From Chloroflexota bacterium (GTDB lineage: Bacteria > Chloroflexota > Dehalococcoidia > JACQUA01), in assembly GCA_016210565.1 (NCBI GenBank), contig JACQUA010000040.1, forward strand, positions 1-33,610: a DNA stretch of 33,610 bases. The letters are read 5' to 3'. How positions within the stretch are numbered: position 1 is the stretch's first letter; every line of letters starts with the position of its first letter. Below the pieces are notes generated by a model. That model ran no database searches. It was not told where the DNA came from and worked only from the letters and a program-made list of their open reading frames with translations. Shown here one piece after another: positions 23,201 through 30,540 of this stretch. Made by a program: the position numbers and the translations under genes.

Positions 23201-24409
23201 TTGGGCGCACTGACCGGAATACGCGTTTGCGATTTTTCCTGGGGACTGGCCGGCCCGGTGGCGGCCGAGCTGCTGGCCCTCAACGGGGCGGAGGTGATCA
23301 AGGTGGAGAGCCTGGCAAGGCTGGACTTCTCCCGCCTGTTCATCAACCCGGTAACCCGGAAGAACCCCGGCATAAACCGTTCGCCGGCATTCAACGATTC
23401 CAACCTGAACAAACTGAGCGTCCAGCTCAATCTGCGTCAGCCGGGCGGTCTGGACCTGGCCAAAAGGCTCATCCGTATCTGCGATGTGATGGTCGAAGGC
23501 TTTACGCCGGGGGTCATCCAGCGGCTGGGCCTGGGGTACGAGGTGGTCAAAGGAATCCGCCCGGACATCATCATGTTTTCCACCTCCGGCAACGGGGGCG
23601 CGGGGCCCGAGGCCCGCAGCGTGGGCTACGCCCCCCTCTTCGGCGCCCTGGGCGGCGTGGGCCACCTGACCGGCTATCCTGACCGTCCGCCCTCGGAGAT
23701 CAGGGTAACCATGGACGCCACCAGCGCCTACACCGGCGCCTTCGCGATTATGGCCGCCCTGGTCCACAGGCGGCGCACCGGGAAGGGGCAGCACATCGAT
23801 TTCTCCTCCCGGGAGGCGATTACCTGCCTCATCGGCGACTCCATCATGGACTACACCATGAACCGCCGCGTCCAGTCCCGGCGCGGGAATGAGGACGAGA
23901 TCATGGCCCCCCACAACTGCTACCCCTGCCGCGGGAAGGATGAATGGGTCAGTATCGCCATCGGCAACGACGCAGAATGGCATTCCTTCCGTCGCGCCAT
24001 GGACGACCCGGACTGGGCCAGGGAAGACAGGTTCAGCGACCAGCTCAAGCGATGGCAGAACCGGGAGGCGCTGGACGGGCTGGTGGGGAAGTGGACCGCC
24101 AGCCATGGCAGCTTCGAAATCATGGACATCCTCCAGAAAGCAGGCGTGGCCGCGGCGCCTTCGTATACCGCAAAGGACATCTATTGCGACCAGCATCTTA
24201 ACGAGCGCGGCCTCATCACGCAGGTGGAACATCCCGAGTTGGGCGTCCGTTGTACCTTCAACTGCCCCTGGAAGCTCTCGGCCACCCCGCCGGAAATCCG
24301 GCACGATGGCCCGCTCGTCGGCCAGCACAACGACTACGTGTACGGAGACCTACTGGGCCTTTCCCGAAAAGAGATCGAAGACCTGGCCGCTTCCGGCGTG
24401 ATTTACTGA
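23201..24409 (+). CDS. Family III CoA-transferase homologue lacking the catalytic Asp (3)
   Basis: This protein of about 402 residues has family III features: LTGIRVCDFSWGLAGPVAAELLALNGAEVIKVES, FTPGVIQRLGLGYEVVK, GKGQHIDFSSREA and LVGQHNDYVYGDLLGL. The nucleophile position reads GYAPLFGALGG, with Ala (about residue 144) replacing Asp, so ordinary aspartyl catalysis is not expected. I choose the TTG at 23201 because GAGGA lies seven bases upstream and the conserved domain starts right after it. An alternative TTG at 23162 lies inside the preceding AT-rich repeat. It is the last gene of the rightward catabolic run and a REP-like repeat follows its stop. Pairing with CoA-transferase 1 as a heteromer is an inference. 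Confidence 0.88.
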   Translation: MGALTGIRVCDFSWGLAGPVAAELLALNGAEVIKVESLARLDFSRLFINPVTRKNPGINRSPAFNDSNLNKLSVQLNLRQPGGLDLAKRLIRICDVMVEGFTPGVIQRLGLGYEVVKGIRPDIIMFSTSGNGGAGPEARSVGYAPLFGALGGVGHLTGYPDRPPSEIRVTMDATSAYTGAFAIMAALVHRRRTGKGQHIDFSSREAITCLIGDSIMDYTMNRRVQSRRGNEDEIMAPHNCYPCRGKDEWVSIAIGNDAEWHSFRRAMDDPDWAREDRFSDQLKRWQNREALDGLVGKWTASHGSFEIMDILQKAGVAAAPSYTAKDIYCDQHLNERGLITQVEHPELGVRCTFNCPWKLSATPPEIRHDGPLVGQHNDYVYGDLLGLSRKEIEDLAASGVIY

Positions 24410-24422
24410 TGTTCCCCGGGGG

Positions 24423-24450
24423 GGTACCACAGGCCTCCGTGCCTGTGAAG
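24423..24450. repeat. REP-like palindrome after CoA-transferase 3
   Basis: GGTACCACAGGCCTCCGTGC then CTGTGAAG, beginning 14 bp after the stop of the last CoA-transferase. Confidence 0.85.
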
Positions 24451-24566
24451 GTTGGACTACACCAATCGTAAATGTATTCGGTCAATAACCATCATCAAGC
24501 GTCATTTGAGTTTGATAGTTCAGTCACCCATGCGCGGGCGGCGCACCGTGAAGGACGAAAACGGAC

Positions 24567-24645
24567 TGTCATTGCGAGCGAAGCGAGGCAATCCCACGGC
24601 CTGTCAAGCCATCCAGGAGATTGCCGCGCTTCGCTCGCAATGACA
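24567..24645. repeat. Near-perfect 27-bp inverted repeat (TGTCATTGCGAGCGAAGCG family)
   Basis: The arms 24567-24593 and 24619-24645 pair with a single mismatch around a 25-nt loop. Further on (about 24677-24780) are GCCGCGGAGGGCACGGAGAA and the partly complementary CTCTCCGCGTTCTCTGCGCC. The 24410-24790 gap therefore consists of dispersed repeats with no gene. Confidence 0.88.
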
Positions 24646-24792
24646 TTTTCTAAGCAAATTGTAGATATTTACACCCGAGCCGCGGAGGGCACGGAGAAAC
24701 CCGTAACCCATATAGCTGAGGCTCTTCGTCTGATTGGCCGGTCCACTCTCTCCGCGTTCTCTGCGCCTCTGCGGTGAAAAACCCTCGACCGA

Positions 24793-24828
24793 TTGACTCC
24801 TGTAACTCCACAGGTTACAATTGTAACC
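24793..24828 (+). promoter_or_regulatory. Promoter with three TGTAAC operators, giving a nearly leaderless mRNA
   Basis: TTGACT (24793-24798), a 17-bp spacer and TACAAT (24816-24821) form a strong sigma70-type promoter with a start near 24828, four bases before the ATG at 24832. TGTAAC at 24801, GTTACA at 24814 and TGTAAC at 24822 are alternating half-sites. The last two make the perfect palindrome GGTTACAATTGTAACC (24813-24828). The site covers the -10 element and the start, so the winged-helix protein encoded next is a likely autorepressor. Confidence 0.75.
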
Positions 24829-24831
24829 GTC

Positions 24832-25470
24832 ATGAATACGACGGCAGCAAAGAGGAGCCTCTCTTCCGTGCTCTTTGGCAAGGCACGGCGGGCGGTGCTC
24901 TCCCTTCTCTATGGCCATCCTGATGAATCCTTCTACCTGCGCCAGATTGTCCGGGCTACCGGTGCGGGTCTCGGTCCGGTGCAAAGGGAACTGAAACAAC
25001 TGGCCGGCGTCGGCATTATCCGTCGCTCCGTGCAGGGCCGGCAGGTATACTTCCAGGCTAACCCGGACTCGCCGGTATTCAAGGAACTGAGAGGCCTCAT
25101 AACCAAGACTGCGGGGGTCGCTGGGGCGCTGCAAAGCGCCCTGGCGCCACTCAGGGCGCGCATTGCAATTGCCATTGTCTATGGCTCAGTCGCCAGAGGA
25201 GAAGAGGTCCGCCGCAGTGATGTTGATCTGCTCATTATCGGCGAGGTCGCTTTTTCAGAAGCGGTCAAGGCGCTCCACGGCGCCCAGGAAACCCTGGGGA
25301 GAGAAGTCAACCCGACCGTCTACCCTGTGGCGGAATTCCGCTCCAGGGTTGCCGGGAAGCACCATTTCATACAGGATATTTTGAGTGGTGAAAAGATATT
25401 CGTGATCGGAAATGAGCATGAGCTTAAGCGACTGGTTGGCGAAAGGCTGGCTGGTAAAGCACAGACCTGA
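24832..25470 (+). CDS. Winged-helix plus MNT nucleotidyltransferase protein (antitoxin-like)
   Basis: This 212-residue protein has two parts. Residues about 12-75 form a winged helix (FYLRQIVRATGAGLGPVQRE, then LKQLAGVGIIRR). Residues about 110-190 form a minimal nucleotidyltransferase domain with IVYGSVARGEEVRRSDVDLLII: Gly118-Ser119 and Asp130/Asp132 are the metal-binding and nucleotidyl-transfer residues. Such proteins usually form a pair with a HEPN protein encoded just downstream, where the transferase can AMPylate and silence the HEPN toxin. That partner overlaps its 3' end by 59 bp. I start it at the ATG at 24832. The in-frame TTG at 24793 is the -35 box of the promoter and is not a sensible start. 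No ribosome site exists, consistent with leaderless translation. Confidence 0.85.
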   Translation: MNTTAAKRSLSSVLFGKARRAVLSLLYGHPDESFYLRQIVRATGAGLGPVQRELKQLAGVGIIRRSVQGRQVYFQANPDSPVFKELRGLITKTAGVAGALQSALAPLRARIAIAIVYGSVARGEEVRRSDVDLLIIGEVAFSEAVKALHGAQETLGREVNPTVYPVAEFRSRVAGKHHFIQDILSGEKIFVIGNEHELKRLVGERLAGKAQT

Positions 25471-25856
25471 CGCCGGGGAAATCAGAGAGTTGCTCGGTAT
25501 CGCCGACCGCGATATCGCAGATTCCCAGGCGAAAGGAATCAGCGCCGACACCCGGTTAAGCATTGCCTATGACGCGGCTCTGCAACTGGCAATGGGGGCT
25601 CTGGCCGCCAGCGGCTACCGGCCAAGGCCGTGAAGCGCATCACTACCCTGCCATTCAGTCGCTCGCCTTTACAATCGGCGCGAGCAGTGACCTGGTTGAT
25701 CAGCTTGACAGTTTTCGCAAAAAGCGAAACATCAGTGACTATGAACGGGCGGGAGGGGTATCCCGGCAGGAAGCGGGGGAAATGCTGGCCCTGGCGAGGA
25801 CCCTGTGGGAAACCGTGACAAAGTGGCTGAACCAAAATCACCCGGAGTTGGTTTGA
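25412..25856 (+). pseudogene. HEPN-domain protein (toxin partner) with a frameshift
   Basis: The HEPN reading runs as two overlapping frames. The first starts at ATG 25412 (MSMSLSDWLAKGWLVK...ALQLAMGALAASGYRPR) and stops at 25633. The second continues the same protein (REAHHYPAIQSLAFTIGASS, then FRKKRNISDYE...) to 25856. Reading one base further near 25626-25632 (CGG CCA AGG C/CGT GAA) joins them into a normal protein of about 147 residues. The RKKRNISDYE stretch is the conserved HEPN helix. Either one base was gained, inactivating the toxin, or the assembly has an error. A +1 programmed shift at CCG-TGA is possible but unproven. It overlaps the MNT gene, as usual for such pairs. Confidence 0.8.
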
Positions 25857-25930
25857 TGTTTTCTCCCTTTCGGTGAGGAAGGGACACACGTTCCCCCTCG
25901 CCGGTGCGGGAGGCCTCGGGAAATGCCCCC

Positions 25931-26251
25931 TCAATGTGGCAGGTTGGAGCCGCGCCCGGCGGAGTCGCAACGCGCCAGGCGCTCCGCTTCCAGCAGGTCC
26001 CGGGCGTAGATGTAGGCCTCCTCGATGTCCCGGAACCCCTCGTCCGCCTCGTGGAGATAGAGCCAGAGCCGGAAGAGGGCCTTCGTTTCTGGTGTGGTAT
26101 CCGGATTGACCTCCAGTTCGGCGATGAGGTCTTCGAAGGCATCGCGGAATGCGTCGATGTCGCCACCTTCAGCAGTGAAGGCCTCAAGTAGCTTGATCGC
26201 ACGCTGACTCAGCAGCTTCTGCGGAAATATCTTGACCCTTGATTTAATCAT
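25931..26251 (-). CDS. Small conserved-looking alpha-helical protein of unknown function
   Basis: I do not recognise this 106-residue protein. It is mostly helical and acidic in the middle (GGDIDAFRDAFEDLIAELEV, then ETKALFRLWLYLHEADEGFRDIEEAYIYARDL), without membrane segments or a signal. On the minus strand TTGAAT (plus 26283-26288), a 17-bp spacer and TATAAT (plus 26260-26265) predict a start near 26253, so the mRNA would be leaderless at the ATG 26251. It faces away from the gene at 26274, and the two transcripts overlap at their 5' ends. It lies next to the MNT/HEPN module. Confidence 0.6.
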   Translation of the reverse strand: MIKSRVKIFPQKLLSQRAIKLLEAFTAEGGDIDAFRDAFEDLIAELEVNPDTTPETKALFRLWLYLHEADEGFRDIEEAYIYARDLLEAERLARCDSAGRGSNLPH

Positions 26252-26288
26252 TTTAGAACATTATAGTAAGACCGTGAGCAATATTCAA
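26239..26288. promoter_or_regulatory. Two interlocked divergent promoters, both leaderless
   Basis: Plus strand: TTGATT (26239-26244), 17 bp, TATAGT (26262-26267), start near 26274, which is itself the GTG start codon. Minus strand: TTGAAT (plus 26283-26288), 17 bp, TATAAT (plus 26260-26265), start near 26253, two bases before its ATG. The two -10 elements overlap each other, so only one polymerase can occupy the site at a time. Confidence 0.65.
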
Positions 26289-26573
26289 TTCCTTCCCGGG
26301 CCGGATATCAAAAAGTTGATGGTAGAGCATGGCGCCATAGCCAGAATCGAAAAGGGACAGATAAGAAGAAAGCAAGTGGACCGCGTCGAAGCAAAATCCG
26401 TTCGCGGAGGTGACAGTATTATTTGTTCCTACTATTATGGTGCAGAGTACATCGATACGGCGCATAAACTTATGGATGCAAGCGGCAAGACTGTTCACTG
26501 CGATGTAAAGCGGTTCGTAATCGGCGGAATCGCTTACCGCATACCCAAACTCCGATCTCGCCATCAGCCCTGA
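26274..26573 (+). CDS. Small protein of unknown function, GTG leaderless start
   Basis: I do not recognise this 99-residue protein. It begins VSNIQFLPGPDIKKLMVEHG and has basic patches (RIEKGQIRRKQVDRVEAK) and two cysteines (CSYYYGAEY, HCDVKRF), with no membrane helix. The GTG at 26274 coincides with the predicted transcription start of a TTGATT-N17-TATAGT promoter, so I prefer it to an upstream TTG, which would lie in the promoter, and to the later internal ATG. It is divergent from and overlaps the 5' end of the 25931-26251 gene. Coding status is moderately supported. Confidence 0.5.
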   Translation: MSNIQFLPGPDIKKLMVEHGAIARIEKGQIRRKQVDRVEAKSVRGGDSIICSYYYGAEYIDTAHKLMDASGKTVHCDVKRFVIGGIAYRIPKLRSRHQP

Positions 26574-26769
26574 GCGCACAGGCTGCAAAGGTACGGCTCC
26601 ACCCAGTGGCAGGGATTGCCATAGTCAACTTCGCAGGAATCCTCCCGGGGCAGCCGCGCACACGTTCTCACACAAAAGGCACGACCAATATGACGAAGGA
26701 AGAAATTCGAATGACGAATCAATCAACCATCCCGACGAGTCGGGACCATGAAGGATGAAAACGAAACCA

Positions 26770-26812
26770 TCATTGCGAGGAATCCCGATTTCACCGGGAC
26801 TTGCAATGACGG
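26770..26812. repeat. Short CATTGCGAG...GCAATGACGG repeat
   Basis: This is a reduced member of the GTCATTGCGAG family with an internal TCCCGATTTCACCGGGA palindrome. The surrounding gap (26574-26965) otherwise contains only low-complexity and repeat-like sequence before the SDR gene. Confidence 0.7.
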
Positions 26813-26965
26813 GCTACTTTCTGAGCTCAAAACTCGAACGTCAAAACAGCCTGCCTTCGTCATTCGTTGTTCCGTTATCCGGACTTCGCCCCCGGTCCAG
26901 TCGGGAGGGTCATTTTCCGTTTAGCGCGAGATTTCACCGTTCAGGGACTAACTGAAGGAGGGCTA

Positions 26966-27724
26966 ATGCATAGACTTCAGGATAAAGTGGCCATCATTAC
27001 CGGCGCGGGGCAGGGGATCGGGCAGGTCTACGCCGAGCGGATGGGTGAGGAAGGAGCAAAGGTGGTGGTGGCCGAGGTCAACCCCGCCAGAGGCGAGGCC
27101 GTGGCCGAGCGCCTGCACTCCCGGGGACAGGACACCCTGGCCGTGGCCACCGACGTTTCCAGCGAAGAAAGCGTCAAGGCCATGGTGGAAGCGGCGTTGC
27201 GCGAGTACGGCCGGATAGACATCCTGGTAAACAACGCCGCGATCTTCCACACCATCAAGATGAAGCCCTTCGAGGAGATAAGCCTCCTGGAGTGGCAGCA
27301 GTTGATGGCCGTCAATGTTACCGGCGTCTTCCTTTGCTGCAAGTGGGTCATCCCGGTGATGAAGAAACAGAACCGGGGCAAGGTCATCAACATCTCCTCC
27401 GGCGTGGTCTTCGGCGGGCGACCCTTTTACCTGCACTACGTAACCTCCAAGGCCGGGATAATAGGACTGACCCGGGGGCTGGCCCGGGAGGTGGGGGACT
27501 GGAACATCAACGTCAACACCATCACCCCCGGTCCGGTGGTCACCGAGGTGCCCAGAGAGACGGTCTCGCCGGAACAGGCAAAGGCGCTGCTGGCGCAAAA
27601 ATGCTTCAAGCGGGCGCAAGTACCCGCGGACCTGGTCGGCGCCCTGATGTTCCTGGCCTCGGACGAAAGCGACTACATCACCGGCCAGCTCATCAACGTG
27701 GACGGCGGCCTGGCGATGCACTGA
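26966..27724 (+). CDS. SDR-family oxidoreductase, 3-oxoacyl-ACP reductase / FabG-like
   Basis: This 252-residue short-chain dehydrogenase is a complete classical SDR. It has the nucleotide motif TGAGQGIG (residues 12-19), an acidic residue after strand 2 (VVVAEVNPARG) suggesting NAD preference, NNAA, catalytic Ser in NISSG, and YVTSK with the catalytic Tyr and Lys. The closing segment DYITGQLINVDGGLAMH is typical. The ATG at 26966 is chosen because GAAGGAGG precedes it. The frame stays open upstream, but that part is repeat sequence. It could oxidise a hydroxyacyl or alcohol intermediate of the cluster to the left, though a toxin-antitoxin module and repeats separate them. The exact substrate cannot be assigned. 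Confidence 0.9.
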   Translation: MHRLQDKVAIITGAGQGIGQVYAERMGEEGAKVVVAEVNPARGEAVAERLHSRGQDTLAVATDVSSEESVKAMVEAALREYGRIDILVNNAAIFHTIKMKPFEEISLLEWQQLMAVNVTGVFLCCKWVIPVMKKQNRGKVINISSGVVFGGRPFYLHYVTSKAGIIGLTRGLAREVGDWNINVNTITPGPVVTEVPRETVSPEQAKALLAQKCFKRAQVPADLVGALMFLASDESDYITGQLINVDGGLAMH

Positions 27725-27737
27725 CGCTGGTGGGCAG

Positions 27738-27876
27738 GCTCTGAATGCGAGAGCGAAGTCGCATTCTTCGGACCGATGCGTGGTATGCTAGAATTAAGCT
27801 GGTGCGGGGCGCATAGCTGCTGCAACGGCCAGCTTTAGCTGGCTGGCGTTCACGGGGCTAAAGCCCTGCGTTGCAG
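27738..27876. repeat. Repeat block between SDR and stress-protein genes
   Basis: GAATGCGAGAGCGAAGTCGC near 27743 and a stem CTGCAAC (27820-27826) / GTTGCAG (27870-27876) enclosing CAGCTTTAGCTGG and GGGGCTAAAGCCCTG palindromes. Nothing gene-like is seen from 27725 to about 28060. Confidence 0.6.
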
Positions 27877-28072
27877 GAGACCAGGAAGCGACTCTGCGAG
27901 ATAGCCGGGGGATAATCCGGGATGGTTTGAGCGGCACGGATCAATGGCACTCGAGGGGGGCCGGAGCGAACCCGATCCAGCGACCCAGTGAAGGGAGGAC
28001 CGAAAATGTGAAAGAAACGACAGCGGTGGAAGCCAGCTTAACAGGCAGAGATCATGAAAGATGGGGAACAAG

Positions 28073-28540
28073 ATGTACGAAAGAATACTTATTCCACTGG
28101 ATGGCTCCAAAGTCGGCGAGTCTGCTCTGGCGTTTGTGGACGACCTGCTTTCAAAGCTGTCGCCGGAGGTGAAAGCGGAGATCATTCTCCTTCAGGTCGT
28201 GTCGCGGGTGCACCCGGCGGTGGTGGCCGGGGAGGCGGTGGCAGACGTGATCCGCCCCCAGGAGGAACTAGCGGAGCTGAAGGAGAAGGCTGCCGCCTAT
28301 CTCAACAGCGTGGGTGAGGGTTTCCGGAACAGGGGCGCCGCGGTGAGGGTTATCGTGAGCCCGGGCGATGCTTCGGAGGAGATCATCAAATGCGCTGAAG
28401 AAACCAACGCCGACCTGGTGGCCATGTCGACCCACGGGCGGTCCGGGCTGAGCCGGTGGGCTTTCGGAAGCGTCACCGACCGGGTGCTGCGGCGGAGGGG
28501 GAAAGCTCCCATACTGCTGGTGAAGGCGCCGGGCAGGTGA
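28073..28540 (+). CDS. Universal stress protein (UspA family)
   Basis: This 155-residue cytoplasmic protein is a single-domain UspA member. It starts MYERILIPLDGSKVGESAL, the standard first strand and nucleotide loop. It ends with DLVAMSTHGRSGLSRWAFGS, the ATP-binding G-x2-G-x9-G(S/T) region in which the first Gly is Ser here. This suggests an ATP-binding or near-ATP-binding form. An in-frame ATG at 28061 would add four residues. I prefer 28073 because it gives the usual family start and has GGGGA upstream. A purine-rich region with no clear partner gene precedes it. Usp proteins support survival in stress and redox change; a specific role is not evident. Confidence 0.9.
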   Translation: MYERILIPLDGSKVGESALAFVDDLLSKLSPEVKAEIILLQVVSRVHPAVVAGEAVADVIRPQEELAELKEKAAAYLNSVGEGFRNRGAAVRVIVSPGDASEEIIKCAEETNADLVAMSTHGRSGLSRWAFGSVTDRVLRRRGKAPILLVKAPGR

Positions 28541-28618
28541 ACGCCTCGCAGATCCGGCAGTGCATGCCCCTGCCGGCAGGCGCACGGGCCTCTACTGTCC
28601 CCCGGCAACGACCGTTAC

Positions 28619-29050
28619 CTACCGGTTTGGGCGGTCCGGTGAAGGAGTGGCAATGAAGGGAGGGCGTGCCATCCGCGCCCCGAGGTCAGAATACCTCCCT
28701 GAGGTTGAGCCTGAGGGCGGGAAGGAGGGTGAGGTGAGGGTTTCGGTCTTCTTGTAAACCCCGGCGGTCTCAAGGCCGGTCTTGCCGGGTCTGGTCACCT
28801 CAATGGTCTCACCTTCGGGATCGACCAGCCACAGTTCCCGGACGCCATGGCGGGCATAGAGCCTTCTCTTGAGGCCGCGGTCTTTGTCAGCGGTACCCGG
28901 AGACAGAATCTCAATGACGAGGTCGGGGACCCCGTGTACTTCCTCCCTGGTGACGACGTTGAGCCGGTCGCGGGAGACGTACAGGATATCGGGCTGGACC
29001 ACGTTGTCACCGACGTGCACATCGAAGGGCGCAACATAGACGGCGCCCAG
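28619..29050 (-). pseudogene. Uma2-family endonuclease (DUF820) remnant, truncated and frameshifted
   Basis: The reading LGAVYVAPFDVHVGDNVVQP (from about 29050), then DILYVSRDR, VPDLVIEILSPGTADKDRGL and YARHGVRELWLVDPEGETIE is clearly the core of a Uma2 PD-(D/E)xK nuclease. It keeps the Asp of QPDIL and the Glu of EILSP. About 80 N-terminal residues are missing and no start codon exists before a GTG at 29020. The break abuts the stop of the 29115 gene. At the other end, the usual ending LPALRLNLREVF followed by a stop at 28686 is present one frame away, so the main frame runs on for about 22 abnormal residues. Both ends are damaged, so it is called a pseudogene. Confidence 0.8.
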
Positions 29051-29114
29051 CTTATTACTCTTAGACGAGGTCTCCGGTTCGGGGGTTGGCCCCGGGGTTT
29101 CCGGCTTGCCGGCG

Positions 29115-30437
29115 TCAGGGTAACGGCAGTTCGGTGTTGACGCTGCTCGCCGCTGAGACGCTCCAGATAGAGCTTGTCGGCGTCCAGGATGTCAGGTTGG
29201 CCAGCTCGGGGTCGCCGGGGGTCGGTCTCGATATTTCCCACCCCGTCTTGCCCATGCCGCTGAACAGCAGTCTGACCTGACCGGGACCGACAGGGTCGGT
29301 ACCGGTGTAGCTGATTCCAGCGCCCAGGGTGAAGACAATGTCCATTCGGTTGGGGGGCGCGGGGTTGGGGGACCATTCGATTATCTTCAGGAAGTTTGTA
29401 TCACTGGCCCTGAATTTCATCAGGCCTGCAGCCCCGGGCCGCTCCAGTCTTATCTTTTCCTTGTCAAACTCCATCAGCAGGTCGCCGGTGAGGATGGCGT
29501 TCTGCTGCGGCGCCATGCTCTGGTAGAGGATAACCCCGTCCACGCTGAAGTTGGTCACGGCGAAGGTGTCCAGGCTGATGGACATCGTATTGTAAAGGCC
29601 GACGACTTGCATGGTCTTGCCAGCCACTCTTGCCGCTTTCAGCTTGAAGGTTGTCCTGTCGCCGGCTTTCTTGGCCTTGTAGGCGACTCCGTCAATGAAC
29701 GCCACAAAGGCCCCGGTGCCGAAAGGACCGTCGAGTTCGGTCTCGACCTTGCTCATCCGAGAGACGCTCCAGAGAGACGACATGGGGGTCCAGAATACGG
29801 GCCTGGCCAGTTCCGGATGGTCCGGTGCGGCCGACGAGGACTCGAATCCCTGCTTGAGGCCGGCGAAATGCAACTGCTGTTCGCCGGTAATGCTCAACAG
29901 CAGCCCGGTGTAGCGAAGGCCGGGGCCCAGGGTATACTCCACGTTCATCACCTCCGGCTGCCTGGGCTCAGGCGTCCATTCGAGCAACCCGCCGTCGTTG
30001 CCGTCTTCGGCCTTGAACCGCATGAGGCCGTTCGGTCCTTTTCTTTCCACGAAGACCTTTTCGCCTTCGAACCGGATTATGAGGTCGTCGCTGAGAATGG
30101 AGCCATGCTGCGGTACGACCATGGCGTAGACCATGGTCCCCTCCACCGCAAAGGCGGAGATAGTCAGGGTATCGAGGTCCACGTCCATGGCGACGAAATC
30201 GCCCTGCAACTGCATGGTCTTGCCCGCCACCTGGTCCGCCTTCAGGGAGATAGTCGTCTGTGGCTTGCCCGGTTCAGGGGCGTACGTGGCGGTATCGATG
30301 GTCGCGGTGAAGCCGCGCCCAACTCCGGGCATCGCCTGCTGCGCCTCCGCCGGGGCGCCGAAGGCAGTAACGGATGCCACCATGAGCAATGCCACAGCAA
30401 GGTAGATCCATTTGTGAAACGTTCCGTTGGCAAACAT
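29115..30437 (-). CDS. Secreted protein with two tandem homologous domains, function unknown
   Basis: This 440-residue protein has a signal peptide (hydrophobic stretch IYLAVALLMVASVTAFG, cleavage expected after AEA at residue 32). Two similar domains of about 200 residues follow, near 40-240 and 243-437. Matching landmarks in each are VAGKTMQ, a strand-rich middle with DGVILYQ or EGTMVYA, LERPGAAGLMKFRA or VERKGPNGLMRFKA, an EWTPEPRQPEV or EWSPNPAPPNR turn, a LGPGLRYTG or LGAGISYTG segment, and a closing SSLWSVS or SSIWSVS with VETEL or VNTEL. The arrangement shows an internal duplication. It looks beta-rich, without transmembrane helices or cell-wall anchor. The ATG at 30437 follows AAGGAGG. 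I do not recognise the family. The Uma2 remnant abuts its stop. Confidence 0.75.
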   Translation of the reverse strand: MFANGTFHKWIYLAVALLMVASVTAFGAPAEAQQAMPGVGRGFTATIDTATYAPEPGKPQTTISLKADQVAGKTMQLQGDFVAMDVDLDTLTISAFAVEGTMVYAMVVPQHGSILSDDLIIRFEGEKVFVERKGPNGLMRFKAEDGNDGGLLEWTPEPRQPEVMNVEYTLGPGLRYTGLLLSITGEQQLHFAGLKQGFESSSAAPDHPELARPVFWTPMSSLWSVSRMSKVETELDGPFGTGAFVAFIDGVAYKAKKAGDRTTFKLKAARVAGKTMQVVGLYNTMSISLDTFAVTNFSVDGVILYQSMAPQQNAILTGDLLMEFDKEKIRLERPGAAGLMKFRASDTNFLKIIEWSPNPAPPNRMDIVFTLGAGISYTGTDPVGPGQVRLLFSGMGKTGWEISRPTPGDPELANLTSWTPTSSIWSVSAASSVNTELPLP

Positions 30438-30540
30438 GGCAGAAGACCTCCTTGTTAGTTCTGGCCGGGGCCGCAACGACCGGCGACGAATGTAAGACCT
30501 TTTTCAAGATTCGGGTCTTGATCGTTGATTCGTCATTCGC

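Noticed and set aside
23135..24328. 397-residue minus-strand frame opposite CoA-transferase 3
   Set aside because: Antisense shadow of a gene with clear family motifs; it has no recognisable domain.
24793..24831. TTG start adding 13 residues to the MNT protein
   Set aside because: The TTG is the first part of the -35 box and the codons fall in the operator; the ATG at 24832 fits the promoter.
28847..29140. Plus-strand frame opposite the Uma2 remnant
   Set aside because: Antisense to recognisable Uma2 sequence, without a ribosome site or domain.
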